64,000 bases of DNA, from contig NC_134845.1 of assembly GCF_965363235.1 (NCBI RefSeq), positions 26,042,524 through 26,106,523 of the forward strand, given 5' to 3'. Every line of letters begins with the position of its first letter. The first letter of the stretch is position 1. The stretch is from Mytilus galloprovincialis (lineage: Eukaryota > Mollusca > Bivalvia > Mytilida > Mytilidae). Shown here piece by piece: positions 10,900 through 23,210 of this stretch. The notes below the pieces were generated by a model. The model saw nothing but the letters and a program-made list of their open reading frames with translations. It was not told the origin of the DNA and did not search any database. Made by a program: the position numbers and the translations under genes.

Positions 10900-11080
10900 G
10901 CTATCAATTTTAGGTATTTTTGTAATATAGCTCTTCCACGGTTTCGGTACTTATACATCCTCGAATTTGAAATGTTTGGCTTTGAGCGTTCCTGATGAAG
11001 GTACATCCAATAATACGCTTCGGACGCATTGAAATTATTAAACGTGTTGTTTTCAATTTTTTAAACATTTTTACTCCTGT
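10900..11080 (+). repeat. Second copy of the TTTGGCTTTGAGCGTTCC repeat
   Basis: Resembles 10590-10700 along the TACATCCTCG / GTTCCTGATGAAGGT / CGTGTTGTTTTCAAT core, so the two neighbouring copies form a loose tandem pair. Confidence 0.65.
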
Positions 11081-11089
11081 CCATTTTTT

Positions 11090-11600
11090 TTAATTTATTT
11101 ATTGCGGATTTTAAATGTTTTACTTTTATCCATGTCAACCATTTTGTGTGACAGGCGGGGTCATTGGTCACATTTTTAAAAACTAGATACATAAATGATG
11201 TTTTGGCCAGGTTTTGTTAAGTTTGCCAACAAGTTTTAGAGGAGAAGATTTGCGTAAACGTTAACAAACGACGACAATGACGACGACGAAATACAAAAAA
11301 ACGACGAACGCTCAGATGAGAAAAGCTCATTTGGCCTTTCGGCTGAATTAAATATAAATGTATAAAAGAGTTTATAACAATTTTTGATTGATGTACTTAA
11401 CATACCTAAATATGTCAGTTCAAAAAATTTGTTTTTATCATAATAGATTGCAGCATTAAAATTAGTTTGAATCATAGTGAATTATGCCTAAAATAGTTAA
11501 TTACAAACAACGAACTTGTCTTATAAATTAGCTTCATATTAAGTAAGAACAAATGCCCTTTTAGACACTATTCTCAGTAAATACCGGTAATAATAATAAA
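11090..11600. repeat. Duplicated intron block, copy 1
   Basis: Matches 12340-12850 along its length, including a GACGACGA-rich stretch, an AAGCTCATTTGGC-type repeat end, and the unique run AAATAGTTAATTACAAA near 11490. In copy 2 this block lies directly beside CUB exon 3, so copy 1 marks where a second exon 3 once lay. Confidence 0.75.
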
Positions 11601-11612
11601 TAGAAGGCTGTT

Positions 11613-11870
11613 TTTAGCTAGTCCACATAATTATTTGGACTAGTTTTTAGCTTCTTTCTGATAGCTGAGGGAAAGTTATGATGATAACAAGACTCAGCTA
11701 GTGTCTTAAGAAAGAGTCTATCGCACGCGCGGGCGTATTTATGTACCGTAAGGAGGACATTGCTAGAACGATAAATAAAGGCAACAGTAGTATACCGCTG
11801 TTCAAAACTCGTAAATCGATGGACAAAAAACAAAATCGAGGTAACAAACTAGAACTGAGGGAAACGCATT
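11613..11870. repeat. Dispersed repeat with a GTAGTATACCGCTGTTC core
   Basis: The core GGCAACAGTAGTATACCGCT at 11780 recurs at 61557-61580 and as a diverged form at 58335-58365. The left edge has a short inverted repeat CTAGTCCA/TGGACTAG. It occupies the place where a duplicated CUB exon 3 would be expected. Confidence 0.6.
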
Positions 11871-12021
11871 ACAAATTCTTTTTTGTTGTACATTTTTAAG
11901 TAAGACGGCGTGTTATTTATACATGTATGAAGATATTTTCTGTTTGTATGGTTTGATTTCTGATAATGCTTGCCTATGAGTAATTTTCAGTTAGTTTAAA
12001 GGAATTCTAATGTTAACGCAC

Positions 12022-12078
12022 CATCGTAAATAAAGATGTCATCAAAAAGACAAATTCCCTTGGCAACCTCTATATACG
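12022..12078 (-). pseudogene. Relic of a duplicated CUB exon 2
   Basis: Translates to IEVAKGICLFDDIFIYDG with a GATG|GT splice-donor junction, nearly the same as the 3' end of exon 2 at 14621-14680 (IENSKGICLFDDVFIYDG). Homology continues into the flanking intron (11880-12021 against 14350-14465). The 5' two thirds of the exon are missing and an R1 repeat starts at the breakpoint near 12079. It is therefore the remains of a second CUB module in gene A. Confidence 0.8.
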
Positions 12079-12597
12079 GTCTTCTGACGATTTTGGTTTT
12101 GTTGATTTATTTGAAATTCTGCTCTTGCTGATGATTTTGCTATTTTTGAGATATAGGGAAAATATAAAATAGTAAAATTCGTCATTTAAGGACAATAACT
12201 CATATAAAAATCGTCTGACAGTTTTTATTTTAACGGACTAAAGTAAAAGCTCAACATATGAACATATTTACTACTGTCCGAATTTCTTTATTTAATGCAG
12301 TTTTCCTAATAATAGACAAAACAGGTATTTACTCAAATGTTTATTTCTATCAATGCCAACTGTCTTGTGTAGCAGGTGGGGTTATCGGTCTCATTTTAAA
12401 AACTATATACATTTTTGTACTTTAATGATAATTATGGACAGGTTTGATTAAATTTAGCCAAGAAATTTCAGATGATAAGATTGGTGTCAAAGTTAATAAA
12501 CGACGACACAGACGACGACAAGACGACGACGAAGAACGATGAACATCGCAAGCAAAGTGATGACAAAAGCTTACTTGGGCTTACCGCTGAGCTAAAA
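12079..12597 (+). repeat. Dispersed repeat family R1, longest copy
   Basis: Runs from TCTTCTGACGATTTTGGTTT to a GACGACGA-rich tail and an AAGCTTACTTGGGC end. Related copies lie at 9640-10110, 11090-11345 (tail only), 37770-38220 and 39225-39530. It is non-coding, so it is a non-autonomous element of unknown class. Confidence 0.6.
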
Positions 12598-12884
12598 ATA
12601 TATATCAAAGCGTTTATAATAATTTTAATTTCAAGAAGATAAATGTGCTAAAAACACCTTATTTAAAATATGTCAGCTCAGATAATTAGTAATTATGATA
12701 ATAGATTGCATCAATGAACTTAGTTTGAATCATATTGAATTATGTTTAAAAATAGTTAATTACAAATAACGAATATGTCTTATAAATTATTCTCTTATTA
12801 AGTAAGAGCAAATGTCCTTTTAGACACTATTATCAGTATATACTGTTACAATTACTTTGAAGAAACTCATTCTGTTTTACATAC

Positions 12885-13091
12885 TTGCAGCGACTTCCAC
12901 AGTTGTAATACTAACAGTACTTGTTGGTGCTCCTTGAAGGATGTAGCTAACACGAAAACCTTCTGCTGCCACTGTGTTGTCAGTTGAAAATAGAACGTAC
13001 ATAGTTCCATCTGTACTTTGCAATGTAAAGGGAGGAAGACTTGGAGCCTCACAACACGTTTTCAAGAGGAGAGGTGCGCTTGAGTTGGATC
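12885..13091 (-). CDS. Gene A exon 3: C-terminal half of a CUB domain
   Basis: A 207-bp exon with phase 1 at both ends and consensus sites (TTTAATAG acceptor, AA|GTATGT donor). It encodes 68 residues, including SNSSAPLLLKTCCE, then TMYVLFSTDNTVAAEGFRVS, the conserved end of a CUB domain where alternating hydrophobics form the last beta strands and the Cys pair closes a disulphide. A Ser/Thr-rich linker follows (APTSTVSITT) and leads into the membrane exon at 9307. CUB domains are extracellular binding modules; the ligand is unknown. The matching gene B exons are at 57216-57398 and 60568-60795. Confidence 0.85.
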
Positions 13092-14620
13092 CTATTAAAA
13101 AAATATAAACAGAAACAAAATTGAAAAAATTATCAACCCCGAAACATTAACTAATGATTAACTATTTTATTAAAAAATAAGGAGATATATGAGATAAACT
13201 TAATTAAGACAGAAACAACACAACACAGATTACAAGAAGATGTGAACATACGGGTTGCAATACTATACCAATGTAAAAAAACAACAGAAAGGTTTTGAAT
13301 TATTCAAACAGAGATTAACAAATGTCAACCAGCTTACTCTGCTCACGTGAAAGTGTGCAATTGTAAACTCTATATTGGCTAGTGCACTTCGGAAATCATT
13401 TTGAGCATTAACGCCGTTACCAGTGCAAAGACGTACAATTGAATGTAATTGTTACGGTCCATTTTAATAAATCAAAACGCAAAAACACTAGAGGTAATTA
13501 GTTGTATAAAAAAGATAGGACTTCTGGTGTAGCGTCGAATGAGAAAAATATCAACCTGAACTTTTAAAGTCCACCAAACTGACACAAAAATGTCGAAGAC
13601 GTAAGCAAAATAGAACATTGAACGATCTCACCCGAAAAAAAACCTTACCAAATATTAAGCAGGACAAAATGAGAAAAATAATGAATTCAAAGAAAAAAAG
13701 TAAAGCGGTCTAATTTAAAACAAAATTAAGACAGATAGCGAACAACGATAACACCTGAATGACTTTTTACTGGCTTAAGACTAGCACCAGAGATGGATAA
13801 GGATAAACACTCAACCCTCCCACCAACATGGATCTGTGGCGAAACAGCCCTATATAGTAACAAACTATAAAAATCAGTTCGATAAGTCAATAAGAACAGA
13901 AAAACTATCAAAAGGAAAAATCGACAAGGAACTTTCTAAGAGTACTCGTAGTTACTAGGTTCTTATTTTAAAGCAAAATCAATTAAAAAATATACCATGT
14001 TTACTAAGATTCAAATCTTAGTTCAGATATGTTTCAGACTACAGCTAAGCGAATTATTTTGAATTAAATTTTCAAGAATTCAAATATAGAAAAAACATAT
14101 ACGAAAACCTTCTCGCGCTAGGTCAGGTTTGTAGGCTAAACATCAACACCTTATCCCATAAAAGACGCACATTTGAAAACTGCATACACCTTTAAATGAT
14201 CATTCAGGAATTTTAAATGATCAAACGAGGAAGCCAACTTCATTAATCAAATATTCAAAAATATTTCTAGCTCTGTTTTTATAAATTGATTAAAAAAGAA
14301 CATGAGTTCAAACATTTATGTATTGCAATGAGAAAATGTCCTGATGATTTTGTTTTTCTTTTAGTTGTATAATTTTAAGTTAGACAATGTACAATGTATG
14401 AGACTATTTTCTGTTTGTATGGTATGATTTCTGATACTGCTTACCTATGAGTAATTTTCAGTTAGTTTAAAGAATTGAAAACAACACCATTAATAATTTA
14501 TTGCGTCCGAAACGCTTTTCTGGATTTACCTTCATCAGGAACGCTCAAAGCCAAACATTTAAAACCCGAAGATATATAAGTATACAAAAAAAAAAAAAAA
14601 AATCTAATGTTATAACACAC
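13092..14620 (-). other. Gene A intron 2
   Basis: A 1.5-kb intron between CUB exons 3 and 2. It is AT-rich and has no exon. A short repeat with an A-run inserted next to exon 2 (14465-14605). The stretch 14350-14465 is the parent of the duplicated block at 11880-12021. Confidence 0.7.
14465..14605 (-). repeat. Inserted short repeat with poly(A)
   Basis: Its reverse complement carries the ATGTTTGGCTTTGAGCGTTC and TTGTTTTCAATTC core also found at 10590-10700 and 10940-11070. An A-run lies at 14586-14602. The duplicated paralogous block at 11995-12010 lacks it, so the insertion came after that duplication. Confidence 0.7.
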
Positions 14621-14748
14621 CATCGTAAATAAAGACGTCATCAAAAAGACATATTCCCTTGCTATTCTCTATGACACATGCCTCGAATTCTATTGTAATC
14701 GTGTAGTTTGCTATTTCTCCTGTAATCAACCAGTCTCGAGAATAATTA
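14621..14748 (-). CDS. Gene A exon 2: middle of a CUB domain
   Basis: A 128-bp exon with a TTTATTGCAG acceptor and GATG|GTGTGT donor. It enters in phase 2 and leaves in phase 1. The 42 residues read NYSRDWLITGEIANYTITIE, then FEACVIENSKGICLFDDVFI and YD, the CUB core in which the F-x-x-C...C-x-x-D pattern carries the second disulphide and the edge that often binds calcium. Gene B has an exon of identical length and phase at 57925-58052. A truncated relic is at 12022-12078. Confidence 0.88.
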
Positions 14749-15235
14749 CTGCAATAAAATATTTATGAATAATAATGGTTCATTCAGATTATCTGTATCA
14801 ATTTAATTAAGTGGGATCAATAGAGGAAGACATCCATCAGTGTAGTAGATAATCTTTCGCTCCATCGTAATATCTTATATAATTACAGCCCAAATCCTTC
14901 TGACATGGGTGACCTAAAAATGTTTCATGTAATTTGGTTTAGAAAGTATCTGATCAAGGTGTCAATAAACAATAGATAAAAGAGACCATTCCCAATGTGC
15001 TTGTTATATCGTTAGGGAAATCCTATAATCATTACCTCAACTATCTTTGGAATGATCAACCGTAAAGTTAATGTTGTTGCAAGTAGCTATAGAAAGAAAT
15101 AGATATAATTTGGTTTCGTTAGATTTTGAGTTTTCAAGTGATGTAAATTATAATCCGACGAAGAAGGCCATAATGGCCGAAACATTTTGAAAACTATGTT
15201 AAAGTTTTTAGTATATAATCAATCAGAGACTTTAT

Positions 15236-15530
15236 ATATATACTAGTCAACAAAAGTAACGGTACACAAGTTAAACTCTCATAAAATGTAACAAATGTGG
15301 AAAATATTAAACTGTCAAATAAAAACCATTCATTTGTAAGGCAAATGCATATGATTAAAAGAATCTTTTCAAATTGGAAAGTGAAACAATACCGTGTCAT
15401 TAAACATAGGGATCTGATATATTTTGCGCAAAATGATGACAAACGTTCGCACTAAATTTCGAAGATGGGAATCTCCATCGTTCAAGGCTTAATGCATTTC
15501 GCTTTTTGTTGTTGACTAGTATATACGTTT
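15236..15530. mobile_element. MITE with inverted ends
   Basis: The left end ATATATACTAGTCAACAAAA and the right end (GTTGTTGACTAGTATATAC) are inverted copies around 250 bp with no credible transposase. TA bases at both edges fit a Tc1/mariner-type insertion. The open frame inside is not credible as a gene. Confidence 0.65.
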
Positions 15531-15969
15531 ATCACATGCATATATTTGTTACGGAAACATTGAGTTTTGAGTTATATGTAATAACTGCAAAACTGTCCTA
15601 CCCATATTGCTGATCGGGGCAAAAAAGTTGCAATTAGTTATTGTGCCCCGATTCCACATGACGTGTCATTACGTTCTTACCGATACATACTAGTAACAAT
15701 GTGCAATTAACTATAATCAATTAAGCCGTAATTATACCAAGGTATAGCTTTTGTATATTACCATATTCAAAATCAAAGGGAAATGTAACACTACATTTGT
15801 AAGAAGCAAATGAAAAAAGAATGGAAAATGTGATAAATTGTTTGAGATTTTAACTTGGGTGGTTAATTAGATCTTTATAATTAAAACGTTTTACTATTTT
15901 TTTCTGCAGAACTTAAATATGTGATACATAGATTAAACCATGTATTTTCTATGTCGGCACTGGTATCAT

Positions 15970-16032
15970 CCCTCGATCCATATCGGTCCTCGCCTAAAGC
16001 CTCGGGCTGATATTGGAGTCTCAGGATGATAC
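15970..16032. repeat. Imperfect foldback
   Basis: TGGTATCATCC and GGATGATACCA face each other across about 40 bp, with further weak pairing inside (CGATCCATATCGG against CTGATATTGGAG). It could form a stem in RNA or DNA. Family unknown. Confidence 0.55.
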
Positions 16033-16908
16033 CAAGGCAAATACGGAAAGGGCATACATATGTTATGTATATTATATTGTGAAGCTATGCATTTACAACG
16101 GGGACCTGCGCGTGTTGGGGTACTGACATCTGCGTCATCAAAAACATAGTATTTACCAACAATATTATATGATAGTAATAAAAATGGTACAAGATACTTA
16201 CAAATATTTAAAAGTCTATTACAAAAACGCTTAAATAACATAATACATTAGTTCGTTCATAAAAGTACATTAAAGTAACAAGCTCATATTCATATATTAT
16301 CGAAGTTTTTCTGTCGTATATAAAAGATAAAAAAAAAAAAAAACTTGAAACTAAATAAGGTTGGCTATTATATAAACCTAGCCTCAAGTTAAGCAACATA
16401 TGATAATTTGTAAGAATTGATTTTACTGTATATGTAATTAATCAAAATATCGATAAAATTACCGAATTTGTGTTTCTATTAGATAACCAACAGAATATTA
16501 ATTGCCAAGTGAAAGTTTTTACCGTTTTCATGATTTAAATTTGTGACTTTTACATTTTGAGCAAATGGTTGCAAAATGTCAAAACAAAAGATAATAACCT
16601 CAAAAGGAAGCTGTAAAATAAAATAAACGTGTCATGTCCATTACGATACATGTAGAACATGAAGTTATCACACGTTTATATTCTCACCTTATTTAGCTTT
16701 TTTTTTCCGATGCATCTTTTCCTTCTGCATAGCTCATATTACACAAAATCATGTAATACACAAACGATTATTGTTCCCCAAAAAAAACTTTATTTTGTAA
16801 AAACTGCATGGTTTATACATTCTCCTATCAATCTAAATGGATTAATGCATTTTCTGTCTTCTCAGTAAATCCCATTGTTTATTATAAAATAGATTTGCAT
16901 TAACTTAC

Positions 16909-17002
16909 CCTACTGGATAATATACAGTGCCATCATAAGCGTCATGTGACACAAATCTTTGTAAGTATGGGGTAGCTGTCAAGTCGATGGTACAATTAGC
17001 AT
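16909..17002 (-). CDS. Gene A exon 1 of the CUB domain
   Basis: A 94-bp exon with a TTTTAAG acceptor and AGG|GTAAGT donor. It enters in phase 1 and leaves in phase 2, and joins exon 2 as glycine. It encodes ANCTIDLTATPYLQRFVSHD, then AYDGTVYYPV, the start of a CUB domain: the first Cys, and the Y-D-G-x-V-x-Y-P motif that precedes NYSRDW in exon 2. Gene B has a matching exon at 59779-59878. Further 5' exons, including a signal peptide, must exist but I could not find them between 17 and 39 kb. Confidence 0.82.
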
Positions 17003-17091
17003 CTTAAAATAGAGATGAAAAGATCAAATTGTTCTCATAATTTGTGGAATGCAATTTGCTTAATAATCCAAAATTATTTTTAGTATACACC

Positions 17092-17225
17092 TATTGACTG
17101 GGTTTGAGGGTAATAGCAAGTTTGTTGTCCCTGAGATACCAACTATTTCTCGAGGCAAAGCCGAGAACGATAGTTGGTATGCGAAGGGACAACACACTTC
17201 CTATTACCCGCACAACCAGTCATTA
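17092..17225. repeat. Foldback element of about 134 bp
   Basis: The left arm (GACTGGGTTTGAGGGTAATA, then TTGTTGTCCC and ACCAACTAT) pairs with the right arm (ATAGTTGGT, GGGACAACA, TATTACCCGCACAACCAGTC) around a loop GAGGCAAAGCCGAG. Its arms are richer in GC than the flanks. It looks like a MITE-type hairpin. Confidence 0.75.
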
Positions 17226-19439
17226 GTTGTTTTATTATACTGAACAATATAGTTATTAAGTGTTTTATATACCAAATTACCTAATTTTCTAAAAGTGTAC
17301 ATATATTCACCCGAGTTTGATTAAGGTTGTACCCTTGCTTTTTATAAAAACAAGCTTTTAAAAGTATGTGTAGTACCAAACTTTAAAAAAACATAAAACA
17401 CAAAACCGTTCCGTTTGCCTTGTGGTAACTTCGAAAATGTTTGAAATATTGAAATCAATGTATACTGTCTCAAAAGTTATGATCATAACAGAACACTGGG
17501 CAAGACAAATTTACCATTCCAGAAATCTGACGTTGTTGCTCTATGACGAGTAAGTAAACTTCTATCGCAATTTTATGAAAATGGGATATATCAAGAGCCC
17601 GTTACATGCATATATGTCCATCGATTGGTACATAAATTGGCAATTAAAAAGTTTAGTAAAACTATTATACTTTAAGTGCTACAGGTTTTTAGGACAATTA
17701 ACATTTTTATTGTGCTATCATGATACCATTTAAAAATTCAATATTCTTCAATGAATAAATTACATTCTCAAAAATGCCATTGATAATTTAACTTTTTAAG
17801 CACAACTAAAATTTCAGTTACTTATGAATAAAATAAATGACATGGACAAATGTCTTCTGTTCATCCCATGGAATGTTATTGTTTAGTTTAACAAATGTCA
17901 ACATGTTAAATCAGTACGATATGACTTGCATGTAAGATTACCTATAACAACATGTATATTTACTATCCAACTTACGATAAAATTCTACTTACGATTGTTT
18001 ATGAAATGATCGAAAACTTACGATATAACGAAGGACCGACGTAAGATCTAGGATTATCGTACGAATTGTTGCTAAATGATGGCCGTTTCATTAAGCAAAT
18101 GAGGTTTTGAATTCCGGAACAATCGTAAATTTACCATTCCTACAGTTCAGATTATGTTAATTGAACTAAAAATGTTCTGAATCTTTGACCATATTAACAA
18201 TTTCGAAATGATTGAGATAGCACAGCACTAGGGACATCTGCTTTTATATCATGCGGGATTGGTACATTCCTTGCACTTTGTACTAAAAACTCTCAAAAAA
18301 GAAACATGTACACGTTTGTTTTACATCCCACACAGCATTATACACCACACTTGAGTCAATGTGTGCAATTGTTTCTCTATAGGCGGTAATGGTAACGTTT
18401 TCGTCTGTTGCTCAGTCCATATCGTTAACTTGGATATATATGATGTCTCGTTTCGAAGCTGAGACATTTTTACGTATGTGTGATTACTTTTCCCGTTAAT
18501 TTGCAAACCTCATAAATCTTTTTATTGAAGCGGCTCCTGGTTGTAAAAAATCCCTTTTTTTAACACAATAAGTTCTTTGAAAATTTAGTACGTTGAACAC
18601 ATTAAATAGTTCCATAGTTTTTACAGATTAATTCTATGTTCTCCTGCTTTCTAAATCAACACAGATGGTTCAGCTTAGTCGCTTTTTTATCATAGAAACG
18701 TGTCTTATATCATCACACAGAGATTTTGAGTTCCTCTTTTTGAGGCGCATTAGAGATAATGACCCACTTTTGTCGTTCTACACGGTGATTGTGAAATTAA
18801 AAATGACTAGATATGTCAAGCCTAAATTGTTATCATCCATACGATCCTGCGGTATACATTACAATGGAGGACGGTGCTGTTTACTTCATAAACTCTATGT
18901 GCACTTCCCGTGATATAAGAGTATAAGTGACTATTTTATGTTTTGAATGAAAAAGTGGAATGTGCATAGTACAAAAACTGTATTATACAATTTGAAATAA
19001 ATATATAGCTTTTAAACGGAAACTTGGAATATCATTTGTTTTACAGAAGTAAGTCCCGATAAATTGTCCCTTTTAATTAAAAGATTGATTGAATCAGTAT
19101 TATCTCAGGCGGCTTCGATTGGGGTGTAGGCTAGAGATAGGCACTCCTTCAGAGTTACTCAAACGTCAAACTTCAAACATTTTCTTGCTGATGAGTCTCT
19201 CTTAAAAAAAACTAGAAACGACTCAGAACATATCGTCATATTTAATGACATTATACTAGTTCATTATTACCATTTAAAGATACGTAAATTAAAGTTCAAT
19301 TTTTCATTTTGATTTGGAATCAACAAAGAGTTCTCATGCATTTGTCTTGGTTTTTTTTATGATTTTGTCATTCTTCAACAATACCAAAAACATACGACTT
19401 GCAAAAAAACCTCCTACAGCTATTTTTTTCTAATAAAAC
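17226..19439. other. No gene seen
   Basis: AT-rich sequence upstream of the last recognised gene A exon. Around 17965-18070 the hexamer TACGAT and its variants recur several times. No exon with sensible splice sites and domain similarity was found. Confidence 0.5.
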
Positions 19440-19745
19440 CGAAACAAATTAATTTAACCCCGTCGCATTTGTGCGCCTGTCCCAAGTCAGGAGCCTCTGG
19501 CCTTTGTTAGTCTTGTATTATTTTAATTTTAGTTTCTTGTGTACAATTTGGAAATTAGTATGGCCTTCATTATCACTGAACTAGTATATATTTGTTTAGG
19601 GGCCAGTTGAAGGACGCCTCCGGGTGCCGGAATTTCTCGCTACATTGAAGACCTGTTGGTGACCTTCTGCTGTTGTTTTTTTTTCTATGGTCGGGTTGTT
19701 GTCTCTTTGGCACATTCCCCATTTCCATTCTCAATTTTATAATAT
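19440..19745 (+). repeat. Dispersed repeat, retroelement 3' tail type
   Basis: Contains CGCCTGTCCCAAGTCAGGAG (compare 10410-10430) and TTGTTGTCTCTTTGGCACAT near 19700, a stretch I know as common in mussel DNA. Related TGTCTCATTGGCA tails occur at 33360, 57868, 60215 (inverted) and 60480 (inverted). It is non-coding, and the overlapping minus-strand frame is not a gene. Confidence 0.6.
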
Positions 19746-21949
19746 ATATTGAAACTAGATGGGACAATTTAAACCTATCCTTCCAGAGCAACTGAGATCA
19801 TCCCCGTTTTTGGTTTGATTCGTGTTGCATAGTTTTCATTTGTGTTTTGTGTACTGTTGTTTGCTGTATTCCCGTAGTTTTTTTTTTAATTTTCACAATG
19901 CCATTGTAAGTTTGTTCTCGTTAAAAAAATAATCGTGACGTCAAAATGCAAAACCGTCTATAAAAGCATGTATCTTTTCTGAAAAGCTGAGAAATAAATA
20001 GCCTCCGTATTCTTAACAAATTAGCCCCATATGGAATGCAAGGACACCGAGATGAAATGCACACACACAGTCAATGTACAAAGTAAATTCCATATGAGTA
20101 AAAAGTATAACACTCTAGAAACTCTTCAAGAAATACATCTTTATTTACCATAGTCATGTTTTGCGGTAAATATTGTGTAAGTAAATTTAATATTAAAAAA
20201 GGAAAAAAAGAAAACATACTTAAAAACAAAATAAAATGAACACACTTGTACTTAAGTATAATTTTTGAACGGATATTTTCTCATTTTCGTACATTTGTCG
20301 TTTTCATCATTTTGTTTGTATATACTGATGTAACGACCGTGGTTAATATTTTATTGAAACAAAATGAAAATATGTATAATGTAAATTACTACAGAAAAGG
20401 TATTCTAATTTCTCGTTAATTTAATATCTTCATAAATCATTCATTAAAAAAGAACTGCTTCCTTTTCCCGCAGGTTTCTATACTTTTTAAAATTCTATTT
20501 CAATTTGCTAGTCTTTAATTTTACACAGTTTAAGAACTTCAGTACTCAGTTGAGACGAAATATGAATAACACACTCTAAGCATAGAAAGAGAAGGAGACG
20601 AACTTGTCACCAGTAGACAAACTTCACGATATCATGTGCATGGACACGTTGTGCAACAATTATGCTCGAAATATCCTAAATTAGTACTAAAACAATAGCG
20701 AGAAATATTAATGGATTTGCCTCTAAATTACTACAAGTTGTATTTCTACCCATACGAGGTTGATTGTTTTATCATCAGAAAAAGCGGAATTCAAAAGAAA
20801 GCAGAAAAGGAAAGAGAAAATAGTTGAAAGCGAATTATATGTTCTCTTCATACCTTTCAACACTAATAGAATTCCAATTACTGTGTAAATGTAAGACTTC
20901 ATTATTCATTTTCCATTTATTTTTCACTGCGGTTTAAAATCCGATTTGTTCAACACGTCATCATAGTTCAAAGGTAAACTTGTTCATGTCACGGCCTTAG
21001 TAGAAACCCTGTGTGTTCTTAAACTTTCGGAGTTCCACTTATACCAAGTCTTAATAGTTTAATACTGGATTTCCCACTTATTTAAAAGCAATATACTATC
21101 CAAGTGAAAAAATATTAGTAAAAACGTTTTATCATTCATGGACCAAATTTAACTGATCTTAACTAATTATGTTGATAAATATTGTCCTTCGATACTATTG
21201 CATGTTTGCACCATAATCAGGTATTAAATTACTTCAAATTTCTATGGAATTAATTCTAAGAACCAGATATTGCTTTGACAATTAAACTTTACAAAATCAC
21301 AACAAAGATTCAAACGATTGGATTTATCTATCTATGATGATTTTATTAATAATAATGATACAACTTCAAGTGCACAAACCAGTCATTGTGAAAAAAATAT
21401 AAGAGACAAAACCCAAGCTATTTAAAGGGACGATTTTAACAAAATTTTAACTATTTTTAAAGATGCTAAAAACAAAGACATGGTCAGAACTTAACAATAG
21501 GATCACAGGAATGTTAACATAAACAGCAGAAGTTATTATACTTGATAATGGATATTGTGTTGCATGCTTAATCATCTCATTACTTATGCATAGGGTTTAT
21601 TTTCCCAAACTTTATTTGATATTTTTTTTTAAATAAAACGTGTGTACCTCTTTGACGTCAATCATCAAGTTATGTAATTATATAAACATAACAAAATATA
21701 ACAAAGGCATAGTGGCATATTGTTCCAACAATTTCTCGAACAATGACGATATTGTACACTTGTTTTTACATTTGTATGACAAAACAATACGAATAGTATA
21801 CCCGTGTTTGAGACTTGAATTAAGGCCAGTATAGAAGACATAGTACACAAGCAGAATAACAAAAAGTATTATTAAATTGAAAGAAGTTGATTCTTCTTTC
21901 TTTGTTTTGATACCACTGTCGTGTATTAATAGTTTTATTACATGCATGT
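19746..21949. other. No gene seen
   Basis: AT-rich, with short frames only. Nothing resembles a conserved protein or an RNA gene. Confidence 0.5.
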
Positions 21950-22215
21950 TTCAGAAAAAATATTTTGATTGGATAGCAACGCTTGCGCGTCATACTAAAC
22001 ATGCTAAAGTTGACCGTAATACCCAAATGAAGTGTAACATTTTTGATGACACGTGCCATCATAATAAAGTGCACAGGCTAAATAAAGAAATAAATCATCG
22101 AAATAGACTCTAGGATAAACATGTTATTATATGACTTGAATGCTCCTTTTTGTAATTTCATAGAGTTGTAAAAGTATTGATCTTGCGCATATTTCTAGAA
22201 TGAAACGCTTCCCCA
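21950..22215 (+). mobile_element. Foldback family F, single-armed copy
   Basis: TTTTGATTGGATAGCAAC, CACGTGCCATCATAATAAAG and TGAATGCTCCTTTTTGTAAT recur in order, on the opposite strand, at 23211-23570 and in part at 49680-49960. It is non-coding, so it is likely a non-autonomous DNA transposon family. Confidence 0.65.
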
Positions 22216-23210
22216 CATATACAAAACATTTGACTGTAACAACCGATCCAGTAAATTGGTTTCTACAATTCTCTTTTAAAAATACATTTACTTTAAAGCA
22301 CTAGCTGTCAAATAATGTTTCACTTTCAATGTTGATATTCTTTTCTTTTAATATCCTATCACGAATTAATCCTGCATAATCCATCTTAAGCAACGGATTC
22401 AAAGAGGACGAACTATTCACTTTCAAGTGAATACGTCAATATTGATATTTTAGCTTAGTTTGACAAAACTGAACCATACTGGCTGTTTATAACGAATAAT
22501 TATTTTCCTTTCACTTCAATGATTGAACAAAAAAAATCATGATTTAGTTTGTTTTATTGTATCTAGCAAGATCTAAAACGGTCCTTTTGGTCTGATCCTG
22601 TCTGAATCGACTGAATACACCGCTAGGGAAAAACGTTCAGACTTTTTCAGACTTTCAGACGCTGTTCCGATTTGTCGTGTTTAGTCCGTTCATTCATGTC
22701 AAGATGAAAAAGACAAAAAGCTCAAGCTGTTCACAAGATATGGTTAGACGGTTTAGATGAATTCAGACCAAACATAAAAAGTAACGTTCAAAATTTTCAG
22801 TATGGGTTAAGGTCCGTTTAGTGTGTCAGAATGTTATTAAGAGTTACACACCTTCATGTGGATGCTACATTTTAATTACAAAAATGTACAAGATAAATGA
22901 AAAACGTATATAGTGCCCCTTTAAATTAGGATCTGCTTATCCTATTTTAGTGAGTCTGAAATCTATACAGAATTATGTTTTCATTATGAAATCCGATAAT
23001 TTACTCTACATCAATGATTTAAAAAACCTGTTTTAAACTGAAAAATTGTGACTCAATAAATTGATTCCATATTTCTGCGTACTGCATTTGATTAGAAGGC
23101 AAATATAGTTCTAGATACACTTGAAACAATGAAAAGTTTTTTAAGGTAGGATGACTAACGCCTGTATAATTCATTTATAAAAAGACTATAGATCTAAAAT
23201 TTATCTACTT

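Larger units (their letters stand above)
9308..12884 (-). other. Gene A last intron, filled with repeats
   Basis: A 3.6-kb intron between exon 3 and the terminal exon. It holds dispersed repeats at 9640-10110, 10300-10800, 10900-11080 and 11090-11345, a duplicated non-coding block (11340-11600 and 12595-12850), and the relic of a second CUB exon (12022-12078). No other coding exon was found. Confidence 0.7.
14749..16908 (-). other. Gene A intron 1 of the CUB domain
   Basis: A 2.2-kb intron carrying a MITE (15236-15530) and an imperfect foldback (15970-16030). No exon was seen. Confidence 0.7.
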
